A stretch of 64,000 nt of DNA, taken from positions 45,519 through 109,518 of the forward strand of contig CAWDAQ010000010.1 in NCBI GenBank assembly GCA_963800325.1. The letters run 5' to 3'. Source of the DNA: CAWDAQ01 sp963800325 (GTDB taxonomy: Bacteria; Actinomycetota; Actinomycetes; Actinomycetales; Dermatophilaceae). Shown piece by piece: positions 43,228-50,723 of this stretch. Under the pieces are notes generated by a model. The model searched no databases, was not told the DNA's origin, and was given only the letters and a program-made list of their open reading frames with translations. Each line of letters opens with the position of its first letter. Position 1 is the stretch's first letter. A program made the translations under genes and the position numbers.

Positions 43228-44492
43228 CAGCGCAGGCCAGCGCCGGTGTCCGGCTCGCTCACGGAGGTCGCTGCGAGCGCGTCTGCTAACGGCCCTGCTA
43301 ACAGCGGCTCAGGCGAGGAGCCCGCCGCCTCGACGGCGGCCGCGAAGATGCCGGCGACCTCGACGGCCTGGTCCTGGAGGACGTGGGCGTAGACGCGCAG
43401 CGTGAGCGCGGGGTCGGCGTGCCCGAGCCGTGCCGCCACGACGTGGACGGGCACTCCTGCCTTGAGCAGCAGGGTCGCGTGCGTGTGCCGGAGGTCGTGG
43501 AATCGGATCATCGGCAGCACCGGTCCCTGCGTGGTCGCGTTCAGGGTCCTGATGGTCTGGCGCATCAGCGACCCCGCCGCGTCGGCGACGAGGGGCGCGC
43601 CGATCTCCATCCGGAAGACGAGGTCGCCCTCGCGCCACGAGCCGCACGCCCGCTCCCGCTCCTTGCCCTGTCGCTCCGCGTGCTCTCGCAGGACGGCGAC
43701 CGTCCCCGGGTCGATGCCGATCCGGCGGACCCGGCCCGTCTTCGTCGTCCCGTCCACGCGGTGGCCAGCGACCATCGTCGTCGACCCCCGGATCCGGACG
43801 TGCGGATCCGGGCCGTCCAACTCAATGTCCTCCCACCGCAGGTGCAGCAGCTCGCCACGCCGCGCTCCGGTGTACGCCGCGAGCCGAAGGAACGGGTAGA
43901 GCCGATGGGCCGAGACCGCGTCGAGGAAGGTTCGCAGCTGGGCGGCGTCCCACACCTTGTCGACCTGGCGCACCGCCTGGCTGCGTGGCCGCTTGGCCCG
44001 TTCCGCGGGGTTCGAGGTGAGGATCTGGTCGAGGCGGACCGCGTCGTTGAAGGCCTTCCGGAGGACGGCGTGCACGTAGCCCACCGTGCGCGGCGAGAGC
44101 GGCCGTCCGCCCCGGCCGCCCTCGGTGAGGAGGGTCCGGTACAGGGCGCTGAGGGTGTCGGGCCGCACGCTCTGCACCGGCATCCTCCCGATCCTCGGCA
44201 GGACGTAGGACCTGAGCAGCGAGCGGTAGTCCTCGTACGTCTTCGGCTTGACCTCGAGGGCGTGCGCCTCGAGCCACCGCAGCAGGTACTGCTCGACGGT
44301 CAGCCGGCTCCGGGTGACGTACTCCCCGCGGCGCGCGGCGACTCGGGCCGCGTCCCGGGCTGCCTTCGCCTCGTCCTCGGTCCGGAAGCCGCTCACCCAC
44401 CGCGGCTTGCTCACGCCGGAGGAGTCGGTGACGCGGATGACGTACGACCACGACCCTCCGCGGCGGATCACGCCGTCACGGAGGGAGGCCAT
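43227..44492 (-). CDS. int: Tyrosine recombinase (integrase)
   Basis: A 421-residue phage-type integrase. The N-terminal arm-binding/SAM-like region includes 'LTVEQYLLRWLEAHALEVKPK' (core-binding domain). The catalytic domain shows Arg in 'AYTGARRGELLHLRWED', 'RFHDLRHTHATLLLKAGVPV' (HxxR), 'VAARLGHADPALTLRVYAHV' (second His and the nucleophile Tyr). All four key residues are intact, so the enzyme is probably active. The start is ATG 44492 (or GTG 44495), overlapping the xis stop. The stop lies at the edge of attL. Confidence 0.95.
   Translation of the reverse strand: MASLRDGVIRRGGSWSYVIRVTDSSGVSKPRWVSGFRTEDEAKAARDAARVAARRGEYVTRSRLTVEQYLLRWLEAHALEVKPKTYEDYRSLLRSYVLPRIGRMPVQSVRPDTLSALYRTLLTEGGRGGRPLSPRTVGYVHAVLRKAFNDAVRLDQILTSNPAERAKRPRSQAVRQVDKVWDAAQLRTFLDAVSAHRLYPFLRLAAYTGARRGELLHLRWEDIELDGPDPHVRIRGSTTMVAGHRVDGTTKTGRVRRIGIDPGTVAVLREHAERQGKERERACGSWREGDLVFRMEIGAPLVADAAGSLMRQTIRTLNATTQGPVLPMIRFHDLRHTHATLLLKAGVPVHVVAARLGHADPALTLRVYAHVLQDQAVEVAGIFAAAVEAAGSSPEPLLAGPLADALAATSVSEPDTGAGLR
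43285..43302. promoter_or_regulatory. Paired GCTAAC boxes near attL, candidate integrase arm sites
   Basis: GCTAAC occurs at 43285-43290 and 43297-43302, 12 bp apart in the same orientation, 58 bp inside the attL edge and within the 3' end of int. A matching pair lies 96 bp inside attR (49190-49195 and 49201-49206). Short direct hexamers about one helical turn apart near both ends are typical of integrase or Xis arm-type sites. The role is inferred. Confidence 0.5.
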
Positions 44493-44671
44493 CACGCGAC
44501 CGGGCGCAGGGACTCGACGAAGGCGACGACGTCGGAACCCCGGACCCGGCGAACGCCGTCGATCTTCACCGACGGGATCACCCCGGACCGGAGGAGCTCG
44601 TACACCTTCGACTTGCTCAGGCTGAGGAACTGGGCGACCTCTGGCACCCGGTAGAGCAGCTTGTCGTTCAT
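44492..44671 (-). CDS. xis: Excisionase-like helix-turn-helix protein
   Basis: A 59-residue protein of the helix_turn_helix_17/AlpA type: 'YRVPEVAQFLSLSKSKVYELLRSG' then 'VIPSVKIDGVRRVRGSDVVAFVESLR'. In pSAM2-type elements the equivalent gene product directs excision. ATG 44671 follows AGAGGAAG at good spacing. Its stop overlaps the int start (TGATG/GTGA), so the two are co-translated. It begins 14 bp after the rep stop. Confidence 0.88.
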   Translation of the reverse strand: MNDKLLYRVPEVAQFLSLSKSKVYELLRSGVIPSVKIDGVRRVRGSDVVAFVESLRPVA

Positions 44672-44685
44672 CGGTCTTCCTCTCG

Positions 44686-46266
44686 TCACGCTGCTCCCTG
44701 AGCAGCCGGTTGGGCAGTTGCCGAACGGGTGTCCACAGGGGGTCCGGTGTCGGCGAGGAGGGTCTTGGCGGCTTGGTACTGGGCGCGCCAGGCGCGGTGT
44801 TCGAGGAGGGCGGTCAGGACGGTGGTGGCCCAGTCGGCGGTGGCGCGGGGGACGGGTTGCCAGGTGTAGCGGGGGTGGCCGTCGGGTGTGGTGGCGGTGG
44901 TGGTCATGCGGTGCGGGTCGTCGGGGGTGATGCCGGCGGCGGTGAGGGCGGCGTGGACGACGGCGCGGCGGTCGGCGCGGTGGTCGGTGAGGGTCTTGCC
45001 GGTCCAGCCGCGGGAGACCAGGACGCGGCGGCCGCCGCAGCCGAGGTGGTCGCGGTCGTGGGCGGGGGAGGGGCACCGGCCGGGGACGAGGCCGGGGCCG
45101 GGGGTGTGGGGTTGGATGCCGTGGCGGAGCCAGTTCGCGCAGCGGGGGGAGCAGGGCAGCCACCGGGTGTGGTGGTGGAGCCGGTCGATGTGGGCCTCGT
45201 AGTCGGGGTCGCGGGTGTCCTCGTCGTCGTCGGTGGTGTAGGTGTGGGCGAGGTCCTTGGTGAGGTACTTGGTCAGGTAGCGCACCGCGCGGGCCGAGTC
45301 AGGGGTGCCGGCGAGGAGGCCCTGGATGTCGACCTGGCGGCCGAAGGTGAGCACGTGCAGGGGCCGGGCGTCCGGGTCGGCGTCGAGCTCGGCGAGGGCT
45401 TGGTCCCAGGTGGTCAGGGGGAAGCCGGTGTCGGGGTCGCGGTAGGCGCCGTCGGCCCAGACCGGGTTCCGGTCGGGGTAGGCGATGGTGTCGATGGGGG
45501 GCCACCAGAGGGCGAGGTAGGTGGCGGCGGTGACGGCCTTGAGGGTGGCGCGGGGGATCGCGCCGCGCAGCGCGAGGTGCAGGTGGGGCGCGAGGCGGCG
45601 TTGGGCCTCGACGGCGGAGAAGTACTGGACCCGGTAGCCGGCGCAGCGGCGCAGGTTCTGCACCCACCGGTCGACCAGCCGGGCGAAGTGCAGCGCGTCG
45701 AGGGCGGCGCGGTGGTAGTCGTACCGGTCGGGGTCGACCGGGACCCCGCGGCCGGGGCGGACCTTGCCGTAGGAGCCCAGGGTGAGGGTGACGAACATCG
45801 AGGGCCGGTAGGAGGTGCCGTCGGGGGCGGTGAACGTCCGGCCCACGGTGCGGTCCTGCTCCTCCTGGCGGGGCAGCGGCGGCATCCCCGCCAGCCGACG
45901 GGTCGACCGCACCCGCCGACCCGCGCTGTCCCCCGGCCCCACGCTTGCGCCGTCGGACTCGTTAGCGGCGGCCGGGTCGGTGTCGTGGTCCCAGTTGCCG
46001 GTGTCGGTCTCGTCCCGGCCGCGGGTGGGCAGGTCGGGTTCCTCGGCCAGGTGCCAGCCCTCGCGGCACTGGGTCATCCGCAGCCGCCGGGCCCGCGCCG
46101 CGCACGCCGGGCAGCGGGCCTCCCGTGTGGACCCGCACGCGATCGCCCGCACCTGCGAGGCCCCGGTGGCCCGGTCGGTGACCCTCCGCAGCACCGGGCG
46201 GACACACACCCCTTCACGGGAGGCGACCTCACCCACCGCCTCATCACTGACCGGGATCGCGACCAT
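44686..46266 (-). CDS. RepSA-type replication initiator
   Basis: A 526-residue protein of the pSAM2 RepSA family. 'CPACAARARRLRMTQCREGWH' is a zinc-finger-like block. 'RRLAPHLHLALRGAIPR' carries the HUH metal motif. 'RAVRYLTKYLTKDLAHTY' has the candidate nucleophile Tyr of rolling-circle initiators, and 'CSPRCANWLRHGIQP' with further Cys/His follows. It would nick a double-strand origin of the excised circle. Codon and base composition are extreme, with C/G-rich third positions. ATG 46266 has GGAGG only one base upstream, so the true start may be slightly internal. Confidence 0.87.
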   Translation of the reverse strand: MVAIPVSDEAVGEVASREGVCVRPVLRRVTDRATGASQVRAIACGSTREARCPACAARARRLRMTQCREGWHLAEEPDLPTRGRDETDTGNWDHDTDPAAANESDGASVGPGDSAGRRVRSTRRLAGMPPLPRQEEQDRTVGRTFTAPDGTSYRPSMFVTLTLGSYGKVRPGRGVPVDPDRYDYHRAALDALHFARLVDRWVQNLRRCAGYRVQYFSAVEAQRRLAPHLHLALRGAIPRATLKAVTAATYLALWWPPIDTIAYPDRNPVWADGAYRDPDTGFPLTTWDQALAELDADPDARPLHVLTFGRQVDIQGLLAGTPDSARAVRYLTKYLTKDLAHTYTTDDDEDTRDPDYEAHIDRLHHHTRWLPCSPRCANWLRHGIQPHTPGPGLVPGRCPSPAHDRDHLGCGGRRVLVSRGWTGKTLTDHRADRRAVVHAALTAAGITPDDPHRMTTTATTPDGHPRYTWQPVPRATADWATTVLTALLEHRAWRAQYQAAKTLLADTGPPVDTRSATAQPAAQGAA

Positions 46267-46433
46267 GCCTCCATTGACCCGCCGGCAACGCCCTCAGTCC
46301 ACCGATAGTCCCGATTGATCGACGAGGAGCGCCAGAGCACCGTGACTCGAGGGCGGCGGCGGCTCGACGTGACCGAAGGCCCCACGGGCAGAGCCGCCAC
46401 CGCGTATGGTTCGCGTCGGGAGGGGTTGGTGTT

Positions 46434-46673
46434 GTGATATTCGATAAGGTCGACCGTCTGACTACGAGGCAAGCGCGTCAAATGGTCTGGGTGTTAACTC
46501 TGACCGTTCCCTCCTTGGTGGTCGCCTCACTCTTGTCGACCCATGCGGCGCTAAAGATCGGTTTGACCCTTCTAGCCTTCGTTCTACTTGTGATCCAACT
46601 CCGGATCATCTTCACAAGGGGACTCCTCGGGGATGACCCGAGCGCGCCCGGAGATTCAGAGTCGAATCACTAA
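46434..46673 (+). CDS. Small membrane protein, element cargo 1
   Basis: A 79-residue protein from GTG 46434 after GGGAGGGG. It has two membrane segments ('MVWVLTLTVPSLVVASLL' and 'IGLTLLAFVLLVIQLRIIF') and an acidic tail ('LGDDPSAPGDSESNH'). TATGGT at 46405-46410 is a possible -10 box. It is the first of a run of tiny plus-strand genes, divergent from rep. The region is visibly less GC-rich than the chromosome. I recognise no family. Confidence 0.6.
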   Translation: MIFDKVDRLTTRQARQMVWVLTLTVPSLVVASLLSTHAALKIGLTLLAFVLLVIQLRIIFTRGLLGDDPSAPGDSESNH

Positions 46674-46769
46674 CTAAGCACGGTGCCGAAATGAGCCCCG
46701 GGATCGGATGGCGACTCTTGCTGATAGGACCTTTCGTCGTCACCTACTGATGCTCCTCGAGGGACTGAA

Positions 46770-46931
46770 TTGAACAAGACCTTTCTGATCATGACTTTGG
46801 TGATGGTGGCACTCACACTACTGCTGGTGGAGCGATTGGTTCACAAGAAGCGCCTGCCCATGTGGCTCCCCCTGCTATTCCTGCTCTGGTCCGGCGTCAT
46901 GGCATTCTTGGCGTTCAACACCGCAACGTGA
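46770..46931 (+). CDS. Tiny two-helix membrane protein, element cargo 2
   Basis: A 53-residue protein from TTG 46770, with GAGGGA 7 nt upstream. 'FLIMTLVMVALTLLLVERLV' and 'LPMWLPLLFLLWSGVMAFLAF' are membrane helices joined by a short basic loop (HKKR). It is almost nothing but two helices, like small holins or toxin-type proteins, but no family is recognised. The next gene starts 4 bp later. Confidence 0.5.
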   Translation: MNKTFLIMTLVMVALTLLLVERLVHKKRLPMWLPLLFLLWSGVMAFLAFNTAT

Positions 46932-46935
46932 AGAG

Positions 46936-47232
46936 TTGGCGCCGCCCCCGCAGACGGTGGCTCTCCGGGAGAGCGTGTTGCGCAGGATGGCCGCGGACGG
47001 GAGGCCAGAGTGGACTGGGAAGTCCCTGGGTCGGGGCTGGAGCCGAGCGCGAGTTCTGACGGCCTGGGCGGCTGGGTGCATCTTGGCGCTCCTGATCGAG
47101 CACTTCTTCAATGTGCCAGGAGAGCCGGTGCTCGGGATCGTGGGCGTCGTGCTGCTCTTCGGACTCCTCATCGGGGTGTTCGCGATGACGGTGAATGCCG
47201 ACAACTCGCGCCTGGGCGGCAGCGACAAGTAG
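46936..47232 (+). CDS. Small membrane protein, element cargo 3
   Basis: A 98-residue protein: a basic N-terminal half ('RRMAADGRPEWTGKSLGRGW'), then two helices ('VLTAWAAGCILALLIEHFF' and 'VLGIVGVVLLFGLLIGVFAM') and a short tail. The frame opens at TTG 46936, 4 bp after the previous stop, without a clear separate ribosome-binding site, so coupled translation is likely. The exact start is uncertain. The function is unknown. Confidence 0.5.
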   Translation: MAPPPQTVALRESVLRRMAADGRPEWTGKSLGRGWSRARVLTAWAAGCILALLIEHFFNVPGEPVLGIVGVVLLFGLLIGVFAMTVNADNSRLGGSDK

Positions 47233-47395
47233 CCGTCCGGGACGAGTCGTGAGTTGCCCCGCCCTGCAGCCTCGCCGTGGCAGCAGATTCGCGAAAGTCC
47301 TCTCGGGCGCGCGGGGGCCGGTCTACCGTGGCAAGTCGCTGATTGACGGCGAGAGGCCGTCGAGCAGCATCCATTGACTTGGACCGAGGGGGCTC

Positions 47396-47838
47396 GTGCG
47401 CGTCAAGGATGTGCTCTCGCGAATGGGGCAGCTTGATCCGCTGATGCGGGTCGGGCTGGTCGTGCTTCCGCTCGCGCTCGTCCTCGGCGCCGTGCAACTC
47501 CTGGTGATCGGGCCGTCGACGCCGGTGGCCTACAGCCTGATGTACGGGATTCTCCTCGGGGTGTTCCTCTGCGGCGCAGGAGGGTTCCGGAGCCGCTCCC
47601 TGGTGTGGGCGCCGCGGCAGAACGAGCGGTTGTACCACCGCTACGTCGTGGTGCGGTCTGTGGTTGGCATCCTCGTCGGGCTGGTCGGCGGCGTGGTCGC
47701 GGTGTGGAACCTGTCGCGTCCGGGCCCGGACATCGCCGGGATCCTGGTCGTGGTCTGCTCGCGAGCCTGGGTTCCGCGGCCTTCGGAGTCCTCGCCCTGG
47801 TTCAGGAGCGGGAGCGATCGGCGCGGCGGCGCGGTTAG
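47396..47838 (+). pseudogene. Four-helix membrane protein, element cargo 4, apparent frameshift
   Basis: From GTG 47396 (after GAGGGGG) the frame encodes helices 'VGLVVLPLALVLGAVQLLVIG', 'VAYSLMYGILLGVFLCGAGG' and 'VVRSVVGILVGLVGGVVAVW'. After 'DIAGILVVV' it turns into improbable Ser/Arg-rich sequence ending at 47851. In the next frame a fourth helix, 'LLASLGSAAFGVLALV', continues with a charged tail 'QERERSARRRG' and stops at 47838. Loss of one base near 47755 explains this. A sequencing error or a real mutation are both possible. Confidence 0.5.
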
Positions 47839-47956
47839 GGGGCGGAGTTAGGCGGACGGTGACCCGACCCATAACAAGCCGTACTTCTCTCAGCCAGTGT
47901 GACGCCGTCAACGAACGAAGAGAAGGTGCGCCTTGATCGCCGTGAAGAGGTAAGTG

Positions 47957-48251
47957 ATGGATGCGAAGCAGATCACTCTGATCCGGGTGGTCCTTGAGGT
48001 AATTCCACTGTGGGTGCTGTGCCGCGGGAAGCCATTTCTTGGGAAGTCGCGCCTGAGGTCGAGTTCCTACTGGCGCAGCCAGGCGGCGGGAGCCTTCCTG
48101 ATCGTCTCGACGCTTCCATTGTGTCTGCTTGCGGTCTCGCTAACAGACCAGGGGTGCGGTAGCCGTGTACGTGCTCGCGGCACTCTGCCCGGTTGCGGGT
48201 TTTGCAATTTCGTTCGCGAGTGGGGCTCGGCATCGACATGACTACGAATGA
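47957..48251 (+). pseudogene. Two-helix membrane protein, element cargo 5, apparent frameshift
   Basis: ATG 47957 follows GAAGAGG. The frame reads 'MDAKQITLIRVVLEVIPLWV', a basic stretch, and the helix 'AAGAFLIVSTLPLCLLAVSL'. Beyond about 48150 the original frame becomes unlikely ('GCGSRVRARGTLPGCGF'), while another frame supplies 'AVAVYVLAALCPVAGFAISF', a second helix, ending 'HRHDYE' with TGA 48249-48251. That stop overlaps the next ATG. The total length is not a multiple of three, which fits a one-base gain or two-base loss. Confidence 0.45.
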
Positions 48252-48355
48252 GCGCAGTGGTCCGGCTGTTGACGCGGTGCGCGGATGAGCGTGTCTTTGC
48301 TCCGAAGACGCCGGTCCTGAAGCCCGAGGATGGGGAGGACGATGATGGGGCGTGA
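48248..48355 (+). CDS. Very small acidic-tailed protein, element cargo 6
   Basis: 35 residues: 'MSAVVRLLTRCADERVFAPK' followed by 'TPVLKPEDGEDDDGA'. ATG 48248 overlaps the TGA of the restored upstream frame (ATGA), the usual sign of a coupled operon gene. No family is recognised and expression is unproven. A 13-codon frame (48369-48410) between it and the next gene overlaps the next GTG in the same manner. Confidence 0.3.
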   Translation: MSAVVRLLTRCADERVFAPKTPVLKPEDGEDDDGA

Positions 48356-48406
48356 CCCGGCGTCACATATGGCAGTCGAGATGATCCGACGGGGTGGGCG
48401 GACCCG

Positions 48407-48787
48407 GTGAGACCAATGAGCAAGGGGATGGTGCTGTCCCTCGGAATCAGCGTCTCCATCCTCGGATTGGCTGTGCCGAACGTCTTCTTGGCCGAGGGTT
48501 CAGCCGTGTGGTTCTGGGTGGCGCTCATCGCGGTTGGTTCGGCGATCCTCCTTTTCGGCCTCAAGGCTCTGATCACCGAGCGCACGCAGGAACATGGCGA
48601 TGCCGAGGTCGCGCGAGGCAGGCGGGCGCTCTTCGCCATCCTGGCTGTCGGCGTTGCCACCGGGGTAGTCGGGATCGTGCTGTCGGGACCGGTCGGGAGC
48701 GCCCTCGTCTCCGGTGGGCTCACGCTGGTGCTCTACAGCTTGGTGATCCTGTTGCTCGTGCCGTCGCTCCGCAGAGGCCGCACGTAG
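48407..48787 (+). CDS. Four-helix membrane protein, element cargo 7
   Basis: A 126-residue protein, starting at GTG 48407 or ATG 48416, with four membrane helices: 'GMVLSLGISVSILGLAVPNVF', 'AVWFWVALIAVGSAILLFGL', 'ALFAILAVGVATGVVGIVL' and 'GLTLVLYSLVILLLVPSLRR'. A charged loop with 'ITERTQEHGDAEVARGRR' lies between pairs. It is the last gene of the cargo run and is followed by a hairpin terminator. The family is not recognised. Confidence 0.55.
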   Translation: MRPMSKGMVLSLGISVSILGLAVPNVFLAEGSAVWFWVALIAVGSAILLFGLKALITERTQEHGDAEVARGRRALFAILAVGVATGVVGIVLSGPVGSALVSGGLTLVLYSLVILLLVPSLRRGRT

Positions 48788-48867
48788 CAGGGCCCGGCTG
48801 GCGCGGCGTGCCCTCGCCCGCGGCCCGCGCTCTTGGTTCTGACGAATAGACCTCTAGGGAGATCAAG

Positions 48868-48888
48868 GGGCGCGGCTTCGCCGCGCCC
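48868..48888. terminator. Hairpin terminator after the cargo genes
   Basis: GGGCGCGGC, loop TTC, GCCGCGCCC forms a 9-bp stem about 80 bp after the last cargo gene. The 14-bp palindrome CGCGGGGCCCCGCG follows at 48891-48904. The rest of 48788-49301 shows no convincing gene: the open frames there have no ribosome-binding site and unlikely composition. It is a candidate location for an origin of replication, without direct support. Confidence 0.55.
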
Positions 48889-49189
48889 GCCGCGGGGCCC
48901 CGCGCTGCGGCGCTGGCGCGCCTCCGCGCACCCCACCGCACCCCGCGCCAGCCCGGTCCTCGAGGTGATCCAGGCCCGGGGCCTCGACGTCTTCCAGCCG
49001 CTCGCCTGCTCAGACGCTGGGGAGGGCGGGGGAGCCGCGGGGGATGGGCATGCGTACGCCCCAGCCGTCACCGCCGGGGGACTCGGCTCCTCAGACCCGT
49101 GCTCCCGGCTGTCGTACCCGCATCGCAGCGGGTCGCCGCCCCGGCAGCTCGGGTTCCGGTCGGTGCGCAGACCCGCGGGGCCGGCTCCT

Positions 49190-49206
49190 GCTAACGCGGC
49201 GCTAAC
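49190..49206. promoter_or_regulatory. Paired GCTAAC boxes near attR, candidate integrase arm sites
   Basis: GCTAAC at 49190-49195 and 49201-49206, 11 bp apart in the same orientation, about 96 bp inside the attR repeat. They mirror the pair near attL. In the excised circle both pairs would flank attP. Confidence 0.5.
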
Positions 49207-49301
49207 CGGGGGTGGGTCCGGGATGGTGACCGGCGGGGGAGCGCCGCACGTTCCGGCAGGTCACGCAACCATCCCGTACTCGGCCCCCTCACCGGGTCGA
49301 C

Positions 49302-49352
49302 CTTTGAATCAGGACAAGCGACGTAGGTTCGATTCCTACCCGGGGAGCCCGT
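49302..49352. repeat. attR: right 51-bp attachment repeat
   Basis: Identical over 51 bp to 43177-43227, the 3' half of tRNA-Gln. The 5' half of the tRNA is absent here, so this is a partial tRNA copy and marks the right end of the integrated element. Confidence 0.92.
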
Positions 49353-49404
49353 GTGATGTCTCGGGACATCGGCATAGCCCGGACCCTCGGTTGTGGGTTC
49401 GGGC

Positions 49405-49513
49405 TTAGTGCTGTCGGGGTGGTCGTCCGGTGCCGTGGTAGTCGCGGGTGAGGTCGGTGAGGATCTCGCCGGTGGCGGCGTTGACGACGCGGACTTAGGG
49501 GTCCTGGATCAGC
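49405..49513 (-). pseudogene. C-terminal scrap of an IS481-type transposase
   Basis: The minus strand reads 'VRVVNAATGEILTDLTRDYHGTG' and stops at 49405. This matches the C-terminus of IS481-family transposases, usually 'VRV.DAATGELLRELTLDPTRDYQPTG'. A stop codon lies directly before it and the rest of the transposase is missing. It shows that an insertion sequence once lay at this junction between the integrative element and the exopolysaccharide locus. Confidence 0.6.
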
Positions 49514-49522
49514 AGGAGGGGC

Positions 49523-50476
49523 CTATTTCCCATTCCACCTGCGCAGCACGCGCAGCTTGCCCCAAGGGAGGCTGAAGTTCTCGTAGTTGCTGATCCCGGC
49601 AGCCGGGTAGGGGTCGGTGCCGCCGAAGGGGGCCTCCATGATGATGGCCATGCGGGCGCCGCCGTTGTCGATGGCGTAGGCGCCGTAGGTCTGGAGGGCT
49701 TTGCCGATGATCTTGTCGGCTCGGGTGAGGCGGGGGAGGGTGTCGAGGTTGATGCGGGGGTCGAGTTGGAGGCGGGTGCCTTCGGGGATGCAGGGCTTGG
49801 CGTGGGCGAGGTTGGCGCCGTCGGTCTTGGTGGCGGGGTAGCGGTGGTGGGTCGGGCAGGCCATGTCGGTGGAGAAGACGAGGGCGTGGTTGATGTGTCC
49901 GGCGCTGATCTCGTGGGTGCGGACCAGCCCCGCGAGGCGGGAGACTCCGGCGCCGACGGAGCCGCCTTGGCGGCCGGAGCCGTCGAGGGGTTGGGCGGTC
50001 GACCAGGACGTGGTCGATCCGCGGTACTGCCAGTACTCGTAAACGGTGCGGGTGTGCCAGTCGATGACGACCATGGCGGCGTCGCTGCCTCGGGATGGCG
50101 TGGCTGAGCGGGGGAGGGGGGCTGCTCGGTCGGTGGGGCAGGTGCCCCAGGGCTTGGTGCAGGGGACCCGGCGCTTGGGGGTGGAGGCGAAGGCGTCGTA
50201 GACGGGGACGCCGTAGTCCTCGATGGCGGCGCTGTGGTCGCCCCGCTTGAGGAGCCGTACCAGGGCCTTGTTCTTGCGGTCCAGCTTCACCGTGGAGGGG
50301 ATCGGCTGGTTGAACGGACTCGACGCCCCAAACGGGCGCCCCTGACCTGGGGCGACGCCCGAATCTGCCTGTAGACCCGAGGCGCCGTGCGCTCCGGCCA
50401 AGGTCGTAAGCCCGAGGAGGGCGGTGACGGCCGCCGTGCGGGCGATGCCGCGGTGGGCGCAGGGGAGAGCTCTCAC
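49523..50476 (-). CDS. Secreted protein of unknown function, copy A
   Basis: A 317-residue protein from GTG 50476 (GGAGG 6 nt upstream) with a signal peptide ('TAAVTALLGLTTLAGAHGASG'). The mature part contains 'GASSPFNQPIPSTVKLDRKN', 'AAMVVIDWHTRTVYEYWQYR', 'VGAGVSRLAGLVRTHEISAG' and 'QTYGAYAIDNGGARMAIIME'. Related secreted proteins occur in other actinobacteria, but I know no function. The C-terminus ('YPAAGISNYENFSLPWGKLR') differs from that of copy B. It borders the exopolysaccharide genes and is divergent from the first glycosyltransferase, so a role with the polymer is plausible. Confidence 0.8.
   Translation of the reverse strand: MRALPCAHRGIARTAAVTALLGLTTLAGAHGASGLQADSGVAPGQGRPFGASSPFNQPIPSTVKLDRKNKALVRLLKRGDHSAAIEDYGVPVYDAFASTPKRRVPCTKPWGTCPTDRAAPLPRSATPSRGSDAAMVVIDWHTRTVYEYWQYRGSTTSWSTAQPLDGSGRQGGSVGAGVSRLAGLVRTHEISAGHINHALVFSTDMACPTHHRYPATKTDGANLAHAKPCIPEGTRLQLDPRINLDTLPRLTRADKIIGKALQTYGAYAIDNGGARMAIIMEAPFGGTDPYPAAGISNYENFSLPWGKLRVLRRWNGK
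49634..50347. repeat. 714-bp repeat, copy A
   Basis: 49634-50347 corresponds to 59784-60497 at a constant offset of 10,150 with no difference seen in the blocks I compared. The translated cores of the two minus-strand genes are the same throughout. It covers the core of the secreted protein gene but neither the signal peptide nor the C-terminus. The two copies are in direct orientation on either side of the exopolysaccharide genes. Confidence 0.9.
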
Positions 50477-50723
50477 GGGGATCCTCCGTGTCGGGGACGG
50501 TCGCGCGATCCCCCCAATCGGCCGGACTGACCAGGGCGTGAGACAGACGCTGGGGCAACCGCTGAGAAGGTCGCCCGATTACAACAGATATGTCCGTTTT
50601 ATTCCATCGGAAAGACCCGGATCCGTCTACGCGGAGCTGCTGAAACAGGGTCTGATTCGAGTAGGCTCACGGGCGGGAAGAAGGAACCCTTCGCTCGATC
50701 TTCGGGGCCGACCGAGATCGGCG

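Larger units (their letters stand above)
43177..49352. mobile_element. 6.18 kb pSAM2-like integrative element in tRNA-Gln
   Basis: The segment is bounded by perfect 51-bp direct repeats (43177-43227 and 49302-49352), the left one being the tRNA 3' half. Inside are int, xis and a HUH-type rep in the order and overlap known from pSAM2-type actinobacterial elements (AICEs). A cluster of very small membrane-protein genes on the other strand follows. No FtsK/TraB-type transfer gene, activator or nudix gene is visible. It could excise and replicate as a circle but needs help to transfer, or it is a deletion derivative. Confidence 0.88.

Noticed and set aside
48833..49408. 191-codon frame running through the right end of the integrative element
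   Set aside because: No ribosome-binding site, Arg/Pro/Ala-rich shadow composition, and it crosses the attR repeat.
49766..50107. Gly/Val-rich plus-strand frame inside the 714-bp repeat, present in both copies
   Set aside because: It is duplicated only because the repeat is; the minus-strand frame has a signal peptide and family-like sequence.
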